From Chloroflexota bacterium (lineage in GTDB: Bacteria; Chloroflexota; Dehalococcoidia; JACPQD01): a DNA stretch of 50,190 nt. Of the stretch, positions 1 to 8,000 are shown piece after piece. The notes beneath the pieces were generated by a model, which had not been told where the DNA came from, did no database searches, and saw only the letters and a list, made by a program, of their open reading frames with translations. A program made the position numbers and the translations under genes. Position 1 is the first letter of the stretch. The number at the start of each line of letters is the position of its first letter. Location: the NCBI GenBank assembly GCA_016190665.1, contig JACPQD010000073.1, positions 1 to 50,190 on the forward strand, written 5' to 3'.

Positions 1-39
1 CCACGCCGCTTCCACCCGCGCGGCCAAGAAGCATCGTCG

Positions 40-834
40 TTGCGGCCGGGTGCCCTCGCCTCACCCGTGTCATCCGCGGGCGCCGGGTCGCCCCTCCGCG
101 CCGCCGCCCTCCTCATCCCAATCATCCTCCTCGCCGCCTGCGTCCAATCCACCCCACCCGCACTGCCACCCATCGCAACGGTTAGCCGCCCCGCCACTGC
201 CGCCATCCTCCCCACACTACTCACCCCGCCCTCGCCCGCCCCAACCGACGGCCAGGCCGCCATCACTCAAATCCTCAACATCGCCCAGGCCCGCCCAGGC
301 CCCGACACTCCATGGGAAAACGCCAACGTCGGCCAACGCGTCCCCGGCGGCGGCGAAATACAAACCCTGCCCTTGTCCACCGCGCGCATCGACATCACGC
401 CCGGCATTATCGTTCGCCTCGCTCCCGAAACCCGCCTCACCCTCAAATCCCTCGACACCCACCAAACCGGCCAGCCCCCCACCTTCAACCTCCTGCTCGG
501 CCAACTCTGGGTCATCCTTACCCAAAACCTCAGCGCCGATACCACCGTCAACATCGACACCCCGGTCGGCAGCGCCTCAGTCAACGGCTCCTATCTTGGC
601 CTCGACTACGACCCCGTGAGCCAAACACTGATCATTAGCTGCCTTGAAGGGCGCTGCCGCGCCAGCAACCCGTACGGCACGGTGGCCCTCACCACTCACC
701 AGCAAACCTTCATCCCCGCCGGCAACCAACCCCCGGCCCCGCCCGCCTTGACATCCCTCGCCAGGTCTGATATCCTCAGTCGTCGTGATTTGTGTGAGCA
801 GAGGGCTGGTTTTGCGGCGTTTGCTGAGTCGTAA
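40..834 (+). CDS. FecR-like domain lipoprotein, possibly 5' truncated
   Basis: Predicted exported lipoprotein. Residues about 20-33 are hydrophobic and end in the lipobox LLAAC, with Cys34 as the lipidation site. A Pro/Thr-rich spacer follows, and residues about 85-230 resemble a FecR-type beta domain (GGEIQTLP, ARIDITPG, VRLAPETRL, TPVGSASVNG). Such domains occur in surface or signalling proteins of many phyla; no ligand can be named. The start used is TTG at 40, but the frame stays open to the window edge, so the real start may lie upstream. The last 25 or so residues look less domain-like. It ends 6 bp before the MFS gene, so the two may be co-transcribed. Confidence 0.6.
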   Translation: MRPGALASPVSSAGAGSPLRAAALLIPIILLAACVQSTPPALPPIATVSRPATAAILPTLLTPPSPAPTDGQAAITQILNIAQARPGPDTPWENANVGQRVPGGGEIQTLPLSTARIDITPGIIVRLAPETRLTLKSLDTHQTGQPPTFNLLLGQLWVILTQNLSADTTVNIDTPVGSASVNGSYLGLDYDPVSQTLIISCLEGRCRASNPYGTVALTTHQQTFIPAGNQPPAPPALTSLARSDILSRRDLCEQRAGFAAFAES

Positions 835-840
835 GTCCCC

Positions 841-2067
841 ATGAATATCGCCAGGTTGGCCGCCAGAGGTTTTTTCGGCTATCAATGGGTCATACTGGTC
901 CTGGCCATCGCGGCGCAAGCCGCGAATGGCTCGAGCAGTCAAGCCATACCGGTGTTAGCCTCCTTTTATCAGGCCGACCTGAGGATTTCGCTGGCGCAAG
1001 TGGGCCTGTTCACTTCGACGATATCCCTGGCCACTCTGCTTTGCGGCATCGCCTCGGGCTGGATAACGGACCGCGTTGGAGTACGCTACGTGCTCCCCGC
1101 CGGCCTGGCGATCTCCGGGGCTTGCACGGTGGCTCTCTCCGTTGTCCCTTCCTTTGGCTTCTTGATCCCTCTCGGCTTCCTCGCCGGCATCGGCACCACA
1201 CTGGGCGGTCCCGCCATCGGCAAATCGATTCTCTACTGGTTCTCGCCCAGGAGCCGCGCCACCGCTATGGGTGTGAAGCAGACGGGCATACCTCTTTGCG
1301 GCGCCCTGGCCGCCGCTCTTCTGCCGCCACTGGCCATTGCTGTCAACTGGCGCTATGCCATGATGGTCCTGGGCATAGTGGTCATAGCTACCGGGGTGGT
1401 GTATTTCGCGCTCTACCGGGATTCCGCCAGCGTCGTCCCCCACGAAACCAGGAAACCGCCCAGTCTTGCCGGGCTGAGAGATGTGCTGCTGAGCAAGAAC
1501 AACTGGCTTGTGGCTATGCTGGCCATGGCGCTGGTGGGAGCGCAGTTCGTTGTGGTGACTTATCTGATGCTGTATCTCAGGGAAGTGCTTCTTGTCTCGG
1601 CGGCGATGGCCGGAGGCTACCTGGCGCTGGTGCAGATGAGCGGTCTCGGCGCCCGCGTGGGCTGGGGTTTCTTCAGCGACTTTGTCCTGAACGGACGACG
1701 CAAGGCCGTATTTCTAAGCTGCGGATTCATTTCCATGAGCACGCTGGTCCTGATCGGCCTGCTTGGGGCGGAGGTCTCACCCGCGGTGGTAGTGGCTCTG
1801 ATGATTGGACTGGGCGTGTCACTGGTCGGATGGCATGGCGTATGGATAACCGTACTCACCGAGTTCAATGCGGCGGAGATGGCGGGCACGTCGATGGGCT
1901 TCGGCGCCACGGTAACGCACATCGGCGCGGTAGGCTTTCCGATCCTCTTCGGCCTCATCGTCGACGCCACAGGCGCCTACCATTTCGCCTGGTACGCCAT
2001 GGCGGCCCTGATCTTCCTTGGCATGCTTCCCTACCTGTTTTTCCTGCGGGAGAAGGCGGCGAAATGA
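841..2067 (+). CDS. MFS permease
   Basis: A 408-residue major facilitator superfamily permease with about 12 hydrophobic helices. The loop after helix 2 has a motif-A-like sequence (GWITDRVGVRYVL, near residues 72-84), and the second half repeats the pattern (GWGFFSDFVLNGRRK). The length is typical for the family. The overall look is that of small-anion or organic-anion carriers, but the substrate cannot be read from sequence. It starts at ATG, 6 bp after the lipoprotein gene. Its stop is followed at once by a TCGGAC-type short repeat (2077-2110) also found elsewhere in the window. Confidence 0.8.
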   Translation: MNIARLAARGFFGYQWVILVLAIAAQAANGSSSQAIPVLASFYQADLRISLAQVGLFTSTISLATLLCGIASGWITDRVGVRYVLPAGLAISGACTVALSVVPSFGFLIPLGFLAGIGTTLGGPAIGKSILYWFSPRSRATAMGVKQTGIPLCGALAAALLPPLAIAVNWRYAMMVLGIVVIATGVVYFALYRDSASVVPHETRKPPSLAGLRDVLLSKNNWLVAMLAMALVGAQFVVVTYLMLYLREVLLVSAAMAGGYLALVQMSGLGARVGWGFFSDFVLNGRRKAVFLSCGFISMSTLVLIGLLGAEVSPAVVVALMIGLGVSLVGWHGVWITVLTEFNAAEMAGTSMGFGATVTHIGAVGFPILFGLIVDATGAYHFAWYAMAALIFLGMLPYLFFLREKAAK

Positions 2068-2161
2068 TAAATGATGTCGGACGGGTCGGACTCGTCAGCC
2101 TGGTCAGAGGCGTTGGACCACACTCATCACTTATCATTCTTTACTAAATACTCCCTTCCGT

Positions 2162-2169
2162 GATAAAAT
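2162..2169 (+). promoter_or_regulatory. Putative extended -10 element before the first FmdB gene
   Basis: TGATAAAAT matches an extended -10 (TGn-TAAAAT), 31 bp before the ATG at 2200. The -35 region (TTACTA at 2141-2146, 17 bp upstream) is poor. It would start transcription of the FmdB genes after the MFS gene. Confidence 0.35.
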
Positions 2170-2199
2170 CTTCTCCGAATTGAGTGGTGGGGTGAGGCC

Positions 2200-2553
2200 A
2201 TGCCAGTATATGAATATCGCTGCAACAAATGCCGTCGGCGATTGAGCATATTCGTCCGCAGTTTCTCCGCGTCGGCGGCAGCGCCGGTCTGCGAGGCCTG
2301 CGGCGGCGCGGACGTCACGCGTTTGATCTCCAGGTTCACTTTTCAGACCGTGGATAGACCGGCCTTCCAGGGCGGCGAGGACGACGAAGGCTTCGAGATG
2401 CACGACGCGGAACACATGGCCAACTGGGCCAAGGAGATGACGGAGAAAGTGGATGAGGACGTCGCTCCCGAGTTCGAGAGAGTCGCCAAAGGCCTGGAGA
2501 CCGGCCAGTTCGAGGTGAGGCCCCATCAGGAGGAGCCCTTCGACGTTATGTAG
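2200..2553 (+). CDS. FmdB-family zinc ribbon protein
   Basis: Small protein of 117 residues. The N-terminus has the FmdB zinc ribbon: MPVYEYRCNKC, then a second knuckle CEACGG near residues 32-37, so four Cys can bind one zinc. The remaining 70 residues are acidic, charged and probably flexible. FmdB proteins are called putative regulators after a formamidase operon of Methylophilus, but their role is mostly unknown. The start is ATG, preceded by a possible extended -10. A second FmdB gene lies 108 bp downstream, and the pair shares the ribbon followed by LIS. Confidence 0.75.
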   Translation: MPVYEYRCNKCRRRLSIFVRSFSASAAAPVCEACGGADVTRLISRFTFQTVDRPAFQGGEDDEGFEMHDAEHMANWAKEMTEKVDEDVAPEFERVAKGLETGQFEVRPHQEEPFDVM

Positions 2554-2599
2554 TCCAAGTAGCTTTCAGCAATGAGGCAATTTTCGATTTCTGATTGAG

Positions 2600-2635
2600 G
2601 ATTGTTGATTGATCACCAGTCCTCAATCAACAATC
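2600..2635. repeat. AT-rich inverted repeat between the fmdB genes
   Basis: Arms of 13 bp (GATTGTTGATTGA at 2600-2612 and its exact complement at 2623-2635) flank a 10 bp loop. Around them are further copies of the TTTCTGATT / AATCAGAAA words (2587-2660). The block sits in an otherwise GC-rich region. It lacks the G+C stem and T tract of a typical terminator, so it is called an interspersed palindromic repeat. Confidence 0.7.
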
Positions 2636-2660
2636 AGAAATCACAAATCAAAAATCAGAA

Positions 2661-2981
2661 ATGCCCGTCTACGAGTTCCGCTGTGACGCCTGTTCGAAAA
2701 AGTTGAGTTTCCTGGTCAGAGGCGGCGGCCCGGCTCTCGTGTGCCCGAGCTGCGGCAGCCAGGATATGAGGCGCCTGATATCGGCTTGCGCCTACCACAG
2801 GTCCGGGCAACTGGGGGGATCGGTCTCTTCCGGCCCCGACTATTACCAGGACCCGGGGAACATCGGACGGTGGGCTGAGAAGCGCCTGGAAGAGGCTGGG
2901 GTGGAGGTCCCTCCGCACCTCAGGAATATGATTGACCGGGCCCGCGACGGCGATCTGCCGGAGCCGCTCAAAGACTCATAA
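2661..2981 (+). CDS. FmdB-family zinc ribbon protein
   Basis: Second FmdB-like protein, 106 residues. The ribbon is at the N-terminus: MPVYEFRCDAC and CPSCGS near residues 29-34, with four Cys for zinc. The C-terminal half is charged. It resembles the upstream gene and probably arose by duplication. The ATG lies immediately after the AT-rich repeat, so the usual leader has been replaced by repeat DNA. The last codons (KDS-stop) and the following 22 bp are repeated 66 bp further on, just before thiE. Confidence 0.72.
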   Translation: MPVYEFRCDACSKKLSFLVRGGGPALVCPSCGSQDMRRLISACAYHRSGQLGGSVSSGPDYYQDPGNIGRWAEKRLEEAGVEVPPHLRNMIDRARDGDLPEPLKDS

Positions 2982-3068
2982 GAGGGCCAGACCGTCATCC
3001 ACTTGTTGCATCGTAGGCTGCTGAGCAGCCAGGCCAAAGACTCATAAAAGGGGCAGACTGTCATCCAC
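2969..3068. repeat. 34-bp direct repeat of the fmdB 3' end
   Basis: Copy 1 is 2969-3002 and copy 2 is 3035-3068, with 31 of 34 bases identical by eye. Copy 1 covers the last codons and stop of the second fmdB gene (AAAGACTCATAA) plus its 3' flank. Between the copies lie 32 bp holding the palindrome GGCTGCTGAGCAGCC. This looks like an insertion flanked by a duplication of its target. Copy 2 replaces the normal leader of thiE. Confidence 0.75.
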
Positions 3069-3122
3069 ACTTCCGGCGTCCTGCGCGCTATCGACGCCAA
3101 TGGGGACCGCGTCGCCGAGGGC

Positions 3123-4277
3123 TTGCGAGTCCTCGAGGACGTGGCCCGTTTCATCCTCGATGATTCCCAGCTAACAGCGCGACTCAAAGCCCTTCGTCAT
3201 TCGCTCCGACAGTTGACCTCCAGCGTGGAGACGCTCTCCGCGCGCCGCGTGGGAGAGGACGTCGGAGCCTCCACCTCAGAGACGAGCCTGCGGAGAGACT
3301 TGACCTCGGTGCTGAGGGCCAACGCTCGCCGCGCCCAGGAGGGCTTGCGGGTGCTGGAGGAGCTAAGTAGGGGCACGGTGCACCGTGCCCCTACGGACGA
3401 TTCGGTGCACCGTGCCCCTACAGGCCTGGACGCCGCCTGGCTGAAGGAGGCCCGTTTCGCCCTCTACGGCATAGAGCAGGAGCTGACCTCACGGCTGCTG
3501 CGGCGCGACCGCGCCGCCCGAGTGAGGGGCCTCTACGTCATTATCGACCCCTCCTTCTGTCGGGGCCGGGGCGAGCTGGACGTGGCGCGGGCCGCCATTG
3601 CGGGCGGCGCCAGCGTGGTCCAACTCCGCGATAAGCAGCGCAGCCAGGGAGAGATACTGCCGCTGGCCGTAGACCTGAAGGCCCTCTGCCAGGAGAATAA
3701 CGTCCTGCTGATAATTAACGATCACCCGGACCTGACTCTGGCGGCGGGCGCCGATGGTGTGCACCTGGGCCAGAAGGACCTGCCGGTGGCCGTGGCGCGG
3801 AGAATTCTACCTATCGATGCGCTGGTGGGCCGCTCCACTGCGTTGTTCGAAGAGGCCCTCGAGGCGGTGAGGGAGGGGGCCGATTACATCGCTGTGGGCT
3901 CCATCTTCCCCACCTCCTCCAAGGAGGACACGCGGCCAGCGGGCCTGGAAACCCTGCGAAAAGTGCGCGAAGCGGTGACCGCCCCGCTGGTGGCCATCGG
4001 GGGCATAAATCGAGATAACGTGGCGCAGGTCCTTGAGGCGGGCGCCGATGCCGTGGCTGTCATCAGCGCCGCCGTCTGCGTCGATGATGTCGAGGCGGCG
4101 GCCAGGGACCTGGTTTCGAGAATCGAGCGAGCGCATGGAAACCGCCCCTTTCCTCGCCCCCCCGCGGGAGAGGAAACACCAACAGCGCTTAAATCCGATA
4201 GCAGGAGGCCTCGCGGAGTAGCCGATTTTCCTCTCCCCCCGCGGGAGAGGACTAAGGTGAGGGGGCTTGATGGATAA
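3123..4277 (+). CDS. thiE: Thiamine-phosphate synthase with N-terminal helical domain
   Basis: Joins HMP-pyrophosphate and thiazole phosphate to make thiamine phosphate in the cytoplasm. Residues about 1-115 are the helical domain found in some fused ThiE proteins (EGLRVLED, ARRAQEGLRVLEEL, FALYGIEQEL). Residues about 135-345 form the TIM barrel (YVIIDPSFC, VVQLRDK, INDHPDL, DGVHLGQKDLP, VGRSTALFEEA, YIAVGSIFPTSSKED, LVAIGGI). TTG 3123 is the first ordinary start, but family-like sequence continues upstream to about 3078 in an open frame beginning after a stop at 3045. The true start therefore seems lost or unusual, next to a duplicated repeat. Two palindromic repeats are read in frame inside the helical domain (GTVHRAPT). 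The last 40 or so residues are encoded by another repeat family and replace the normal end. Confidence 0.85.
   Translation: MRVLEDVARFILDDSQLTARLKALRHSLRQLTSSVETLSARRVGEDVGASTSETSLRRDLTSVLRANARRAQEGLRVLEELSRGTVHRAPTDDSVHRAPTGLDAAWLKEARFALYGIEQELTSRLLRRDRAARVRGLYVIIDPSFCRGRGELDVARAAIAGGASVVQLRDKQRSQGEILPLAVDLKALCQENNVLLIINDHPDLTLAAGADGVHLGQKDLPVAVARRILPIDALVGRSTALFEEALEAVREGADYIAVGSIFPTSSKEDTRPAGLETLRKVREAVTAPLVAIGGINRDNVAQVLEAGADAVAVISAAVCVDDVEAAARDLVSRIERAHGNRPFPRPPAGEETPTALKSDSRRPRGVADFPLPPRERTKVRGLDG
3367..3421. repeat. 28-bp palindrome plus half copy inside thiE
   Basis: 3367-3394 is a perfect 28-bp palindrome (arm GTAGGGGCACGGTG). 3403-3421 is a second half copy. Both are read in frame as (S)RGTVHRAPT...VHRAPT between helices of the ThiE N-terminal domain. 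Identical copies lie at 7253-7280 and 32267-32294, with a diverged one at 28331-28358. Confidence 0.9.
4148..4266. repeat. CTCTCCC/GGGAGAGG repeats at the thiE 3' end
   Basis: Two hairpin-forming copies (about 4148-4174 and 4227-4266) of the CCTCTCCC...GGGAGAGG family. Both are translated as the C-terminal tail of ThiE (PFPRPPAGEE, FPLPPRERTKVRG). A related copy at about 25802-25842 forms the leader of purD. Confidence 0.75.
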
Positions 4278-4974
4278 TCAGGGACTCGAAGTCATCGCCG
4301 AGAAGGTGCATCGTTACTTCTCCGCCAAGCATGCGAGACGCGAGCAGGCTATCCCCCGCTGCCGCGAGGTCATCAGGGGCTGCGCCAATACTATCCGCGC
4401 TGTGCATCGCGGCGAAGAAGACGCGGCCAGGGCCTTGCTGGATGATGTGCGAAAGAGCGTCGCTGAGATAAAGGAGGCCCTCCAGGACCATCCTGATCTG
4501 TACCACAGCGGATTCGTCCATGACGCCCATAAGGAGTACGCCGAGGCCAATATCACGTTGGCGGTGGTCTTCGGCGGCGCCTTGCCCGACCCCGATGACC
4601 TGGAAATCGGCTACGCCGCCTACATGAATGGCATGGGCGAGGTGGTAGGAGAGCTGCGACGTCAGGTGCTGGATGCCATAAGACAGGGCGAAGTGACCAG
4701 ATGCGAACGGCTGCTATCAGTCATGGATGATTTCTATAGCGTCCTCATCACCATGGATTTCCCCGATGCGCTGACCTATGGCCTCAGGCGCACCACGGAT
4801 GTGGCGAGAGGCATACTGGAGAAGACTCGCGGCGACCTCACCATGGCCATGAGTCAGAGGGACCTGGAAAGGAGGCTGAGAGCTTTTGAGGACAAGTTGG
4901 GCCAGGGGCCGGGGAGGAGACAGTCTGACTCGTCCGACGGGTCCGACAGGTCTGACGGCGGCCCCAAGGGGTGA
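4270..4974 (+). CDS. Translin-family protein
   Basis: An all-helical protein of 234 residues resembling the bacterial and archaeal branch of the translin family (nucleic-acid-binding or RNase-associated proteins in other organisms). Typical segments are YHSGFVHDAHKEYAEA (about residues 80-95) and PDALTYGLRRTTDVARGILEKTRGDLT (about 165-190). Such genes are sometimes mislabelled as haloacid dehalogenases; no HAD motif is present. ATG 4270 is preferred to the TTG just before it, and it overlaps the thiE stop by 8 bp. The last 20 residues (SDSSDGSDRSDGG) come from a GTCCGAC-type nucleotide repeat, so the native C-terminus has been replaced. The role in bacteria is not established. Confidence 0.75.
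   Translation: MDNQGLEVIAEKVHRYFSAKHARREQAIPRCREVIRGCANTIRAVHRGEEDAARALLDDVRKSVAEIKEALQDHPDLYHSGFVHDAHKEYAEANITLAVVFGGALPDPDDLEIGYAAYMNGMGEVVGELRRQVLDAIRQGEVTRCERLLSVMDDFYSVLITMDFPDALTYGLRRTTDVARGILEKTRGDLTMAMSQRDLERRLRAFEDKLGQGPGRRQSDSSDGSDRSDGGPKG
4921..4957. repeat. GTCCGAC short tandem repeat
   Basis: A 9-bp-period array of (G/C)TCCGAC/TCTGAC words at the end of the translin gene, translated as Ser-Asp-Gly/Arg repeats. Similar arrays lie at 2077-2110, 36119-36152 and 36695-36729, mostly between genes. Confidence 0.75.
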
Positions 4975-5010
4975 GAGGCCCATTTTTTTCAAGAGGAGGA
5001 GTATCAGTAG

Positions 5011-7128
5011 ATGGAGATTGTATGGATCGTTCCCATATCCGGCATAGTGGCCGTTCTTTTTGCCGCCTACCTGGCAAAGGACGTGCTGAGCCGCGATGCG
5101 GGCACTCCCAAGATGCAGGAGATCGCTAATACCATCCTGGAAGGCGCGCTGGCCTTCATACGACGCCAGTACCGGACTATAGCCATACTGTCGGTCTTCA
5201 CGGCAGTGGGTATTGGCGTTCTGGTGGGCGTCCTCGGGGCCGCCGAGGGCGGGGTGAGCCCCTTCGAGATCGGCTGGCGCACCGCAGTAGCCTTCCTTGT
5301 GGGCGCCTTTTGTTCGGCCGTCTCTGGCGCTATCGCCATGTACATTTCGGTCAAGGCCAACGTGCGTTGCGCCGCGGCGGCCCAGAAAGGGCTGCGGGAG
5401 GCCATCGACGTGGCGCTCAGGGGCGGCGCGGTATCCGGCTTCCTCATCGTCGCCCTGAGTCTGCTCGGCGTGGCTGGCATGTTCTATGCCTTCGGGGGCG
5501 CCGCCAATCCGGAGCTGGCGCCTCACCTTATCGTGGGCTTTGGCTTTGGCGCCAGCTTCGTCGCTCTCTTCGCCCAGCTCGGCGGCGGCATCTATACCAA
5601 GGCCGCTGACATGGGCGCCGACCTGGTAGGCAAAGTCGAGGCGGGCATCCCCGAGGACGACCCGCGCAACGCCGCTGTCATCGCCGACCTGGTGGGCGAC
5701 AACGTGGGCGACTGCGCCGGCCGTGGCGCCGACCTGTTCGAGTCGACCGCCGCGGAGAACATCGGCGCCATGATTCTGGGTATCACCGTTTATCTGGTGA
5801 CCAAGAACCCGGTGTGGATCCTCTTCCCGCTGGTAGTGCGTTCCTTTGGAATCTTCGCCAGCATGGTTGGCATTTTGATGGTGCGGGGCAGAGAGGGGCA
5901 GAACCCCATGGATGCTCTGAATCGGGGCTACTTCGTGGCCGTTGCCCTGTCCATCGGCGGCATGGCGATCTCCGTGTTCACCATGCTCAACAACCCCTGG
6001 CTCTTCGTCGCTGGTGTCGTCGGTATATTGACCAGCGTTGTGGTGGTCTACCTGACGCAATACTATACGGAAGGCCGCTACAAGCCAGTGCAGCAGATCG
6101 CCGAGGCTTCCAAGACCGGCCCGGCGACCAACATCGTCGCTGGTGTGGCGGTGGGCTTCGAGACCACCCTGGGCACGGGCCTGGTCATAGGCGGCGCGCT
6201 CCTTCTGGCCTACTGGGCGGGCAGCAACACGGGACTGGCTGGCGGCGGCGTCTTCGGCACCGCGGTAGCCACCATGGGCATGCTCATGACCGCAGCCTAC
6301 ATTCTGGCTGAGGATACCTTCGGCCCGATAACCGACAACGCCAACGGCATCATCGAGATGGCGGGCGTGGGCGGCAAGGTGCGTGATGTTACCGATAGCC
6401 TGGACGCGGTGGGCAATACCACGAAGGCCCTGACCAAGGGTTATGCGATGGTGTCCGCCGGTCTGGCCGCCTTCCTGCTCTTCCAGGCGTACCTGGACAG
6501 GGTTTCCTTCCTCCGTCCCAACAACCCTCTGCACGTGGTGGACATCGCGCGGGTGGAGGTTTTCGTGGGCGCCATCCTGGGCGTCATGCTGGTGTTCCTC
6601 TTCTCCTCGATGGCCATCAGGGCGGTGGGCAAGACCGCGGCCAAGATCATCGAGGAAGTGCGTCGGCAGTTCCGGGAGAACCCGGGCATCATGAAGGGCA
6701 CTGTGCGACCCGACTACGCGCGCGCTGTTGACATAACGGCAGCGGCGGGCCTGCGCGAGATGGTGGTGCCTGGTATTCTGGCCGTGGGCATGCCGGTAGT
6801 GGTAGGCGTCGGGTTCCGCCTGGTTCCCGGCTACGACTCCGCCATGGCCGTGGCGGCGCTGCTGATGGTGGGCACCATCGCCGGCATCATGCTGGCCAGC
6901 TTCATGAACAACGGCGGCGGCGCCTGGGACAACGCCAAGAAGATGATCGAGGCGGGCGAACTGAAGGAGGGCGGCAAGGTTCTGGGCAAGGGCAGCCTGT
7001 GCCACGCCGCGGCCGTCGTCGGCGACACCGTCGGCGACCCCTTCAAGGACACGGCTGGACCCTCGCTGCACGTCCTGGTGAAGCTCTTGAGCACCATTAC
7101 CCTGGTGCTGGCGGTGCTGTTCGTTTAA
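5011..7128 (+). CDS. hppA: Membrane H+-translocating pyrophosphatase, K+-independent type
   Basis: An integral membrane pump that couples pyrophosphate hydrolysis to ion export. It has 705 residues and about 16 helices. The hallmark loop is present: GGGIYTKAADMGADLVGKVE, then DDPRNAAVIADLVGDNVGDCAG. The C-terminal acidic motifs are DNAKKMIE and GDTVGDPFKDTAGPS. At the position that separates K+-dependent from K+-independent enzymes it has Lys (GNTTKA, Lys472), which by the published rule predicts a K+-independent H+ pump. RBS AGGAGGAG lies upstream of the ATG. With complex I it would energise the membrane from biosynthetic pyrophosphate. It is followed by palindromic hairpins. Confidence 0.96.
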   Translation: MEIVWIVPISGIVAVLFAAYLAKDVLSRDAGTPKMQEIANTILEGALAFIRRQYRTIAILSVFTAVGIGVLVGVLGAAEGGVSPFEIGWRTAVAFLVGAFCSAVSGAIAMYISVKANVRCAAAAQKGLREAIDVALRGGAVSGFLIVALSLLGVAGMFYAFGGAANPELAPHLIVGFGFGASFVALFAQLGGGIYTKAADMGADLVGKVEAGIPEDDPRNAAVIADLVGDNVGDCAGRGADLFESTAAENIGAMILGITVYLVTKNPVWILFPLVVRSFGIFASMVGILMVRGREGQNPMDALNRGYFVAVALSIGGMAISVFTMLNNPWLFVAGVVGILTSVVVVYLTQYYTEGRYKPVQQIAEASKTGPATNIVAGVAVGFETTLGTGLVIGGALLLAYWAGSNTGLAGGGVFGTAVATMGMLMTAAYILAEDTFGPITDNANGIIEMAGVGGKVRDVTDSLDAVGNTTKALTKGYAMVSAGLAAFLLFQAYLDRVSFLRPNNPLHVVDIARVEVFVGAILGVMLVFLFSSMAIRAVGKTAAKIIEEVRRQFRENPGIMKGTVRPDYARAVDITAAAGLREMVVPGILAVGMPVVVGVGFRLVPGYDSAMAVAALLMVGTIAGIMLASFMNNGGGAWDNAKKMIEAGELKEGGKVLGKGSLCHAAAVVGDTVGDPFKDTAGPSLHVLVKLLSTITLVLAVLFV

Positions 7129-7189
7129 GAACCAAGAACGCATGCGCAGGGGCGCACGGTGGTGCGCTCTGGATACGGTAGGTATGTCT

Positions 7190-7217
7190 GTAGGGGCGGT
7201 TCCCGAACCGCCCCTAC
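7190..7217 (+). terminator. Perfect hairpin after hppA
   Basis: A 13-bp stem with a 2-nt loop (arm GTAGGGGCGGTTC) is followed by the T-rich TTTGTTGTTT, 60 bp after the hppA stop. It could terminate hppA. It also belongs by sequence to the GTAGGGGC palindrome family spread through the window. Confidence 0.6.
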
Positions 7218-7252
7218 TTTGTTGTTTGACGCGCCGCATGCGGCGGAAACGC

Positions 7253-7280
7253 GTAGGGGCACGGTGCACCGTGCCCCTAC
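7253..7280. repeat. 28-bp GTAGGGGCACGGTG palindrome
   Basis: Perfect palindrome identical to the copies inside thiE (3367) and before purB (32267). It lies between genes, next to a second small palindrome (CGCCGCATGCGGCG, about 7232-7245). Confidence 0.9.
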
Positions 7281-7379
7281 CCGCAAGGATTGCAAAGAGG
7301 CGGCCCCGAATCTCGGTGCCGCCTCTTTGGTGCCCAATACCACCGCAGGTCCCCGCCTACGGCTGGCCGGAAGCGGGGC

Positions 7380-7980
7380 TCACAAGGTCTCATGCAAGAA
7401 GTCTATCCCGAACACATGCCCCGGAGTAGCGAACTGCGAGACTTTAGCATCAGTCGAGTAGACGAGCAAGCAAGAGGCGGGATCGGCTGGTACGCTCGTG
7501 TGTGGCCATTGCCTGAAGCGAGTTGGTTGCGAAGTCCGGAGCAGGCTGAGTTCACGGCGAATGCCCAGAATCTCCTTGAGCAGTCCCTTGTTGTAGCCTG
7601 TGTTCTTGCACTCGACGCCCAACCAGATGTTCCTGTGCGCTGGGCGGTCGGACAGGTGGGGTCCACAACGACGATATCAAGTTCATGATAGTCACCAGGC
7701 TGCGGGGAGCGACCAACGCCAATTTGGTCGTAACTCAGGGTCAGGAATTCGATGTCGGTCCACGCGCGCTCTTCAGGCGAACCATATTGCTGTTGACCAA
7801 GATGATACGGAAGCCCTCGTCTCGAGAGAGTCGCTCCAACACTAGGGATAGCACGTATGCCTCGTACAACTTGCCAGCGGTGAGAGACTGCGGAACAAGC
7901 GAATAGGCACGCGTCGTCGTCGCATTGGCGTGACGGCGAATGGCGTTCTCAATTCGTTTTTTGATTTCTCTGGCGTTCAT
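7380..7980 (-). pseudogene. PD-(D/E)XK nuclease-like protein, two frameshifts
   Basis: Reading down the minus strand from ATG 7980 gives MNAREIKKRIENAIRRHA and on through KLYEAYVLSLVLERL in one frame. Near 7770 the sense passes to a second frame (WTDIEFLTLSYDQIG, ELDIVVVDPTCPT). Near 7630 it passes to a third (RNIWLGVECKNTGYNKGLLKEI), which runs to the stop at 7380. The joined protein would be about 200 residues and carries a restriction-endonuclease-like core: Asp in ELDIVVVD and E-x-K in VECKN. It starts 20 bp after an unrecognised gene on the same strand, so the two may have formed an operon of defence type. Either the gene is decayed or the assembly has two indel errors. No named family was recognised. 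Confidence 0.6.
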
Positions 7981-8000
7981 CCGGGATACCTGAACTCCTC

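Noticed and set aside
2982..3122. TPP riboswitch before thiE
   Set aside because: A CTGAG string occurs, but the conserved TPP-binding segments and stems are not found. The region is a duplicated repeat.
4717..7269. 850-residue open frame on the minus strand opposite hppA
   Set aside because: It is the antisense shadow of a highly conserved GC-rich gene; composition is His/Gln/Gly/Arg-rich with no domain.
7290..7688. Plus-strand open frame of 132 residues
   Set aside because: It begins in repeat DNA and lies opposite the frameshifted nuclease, whose minus-strand sense is clear.
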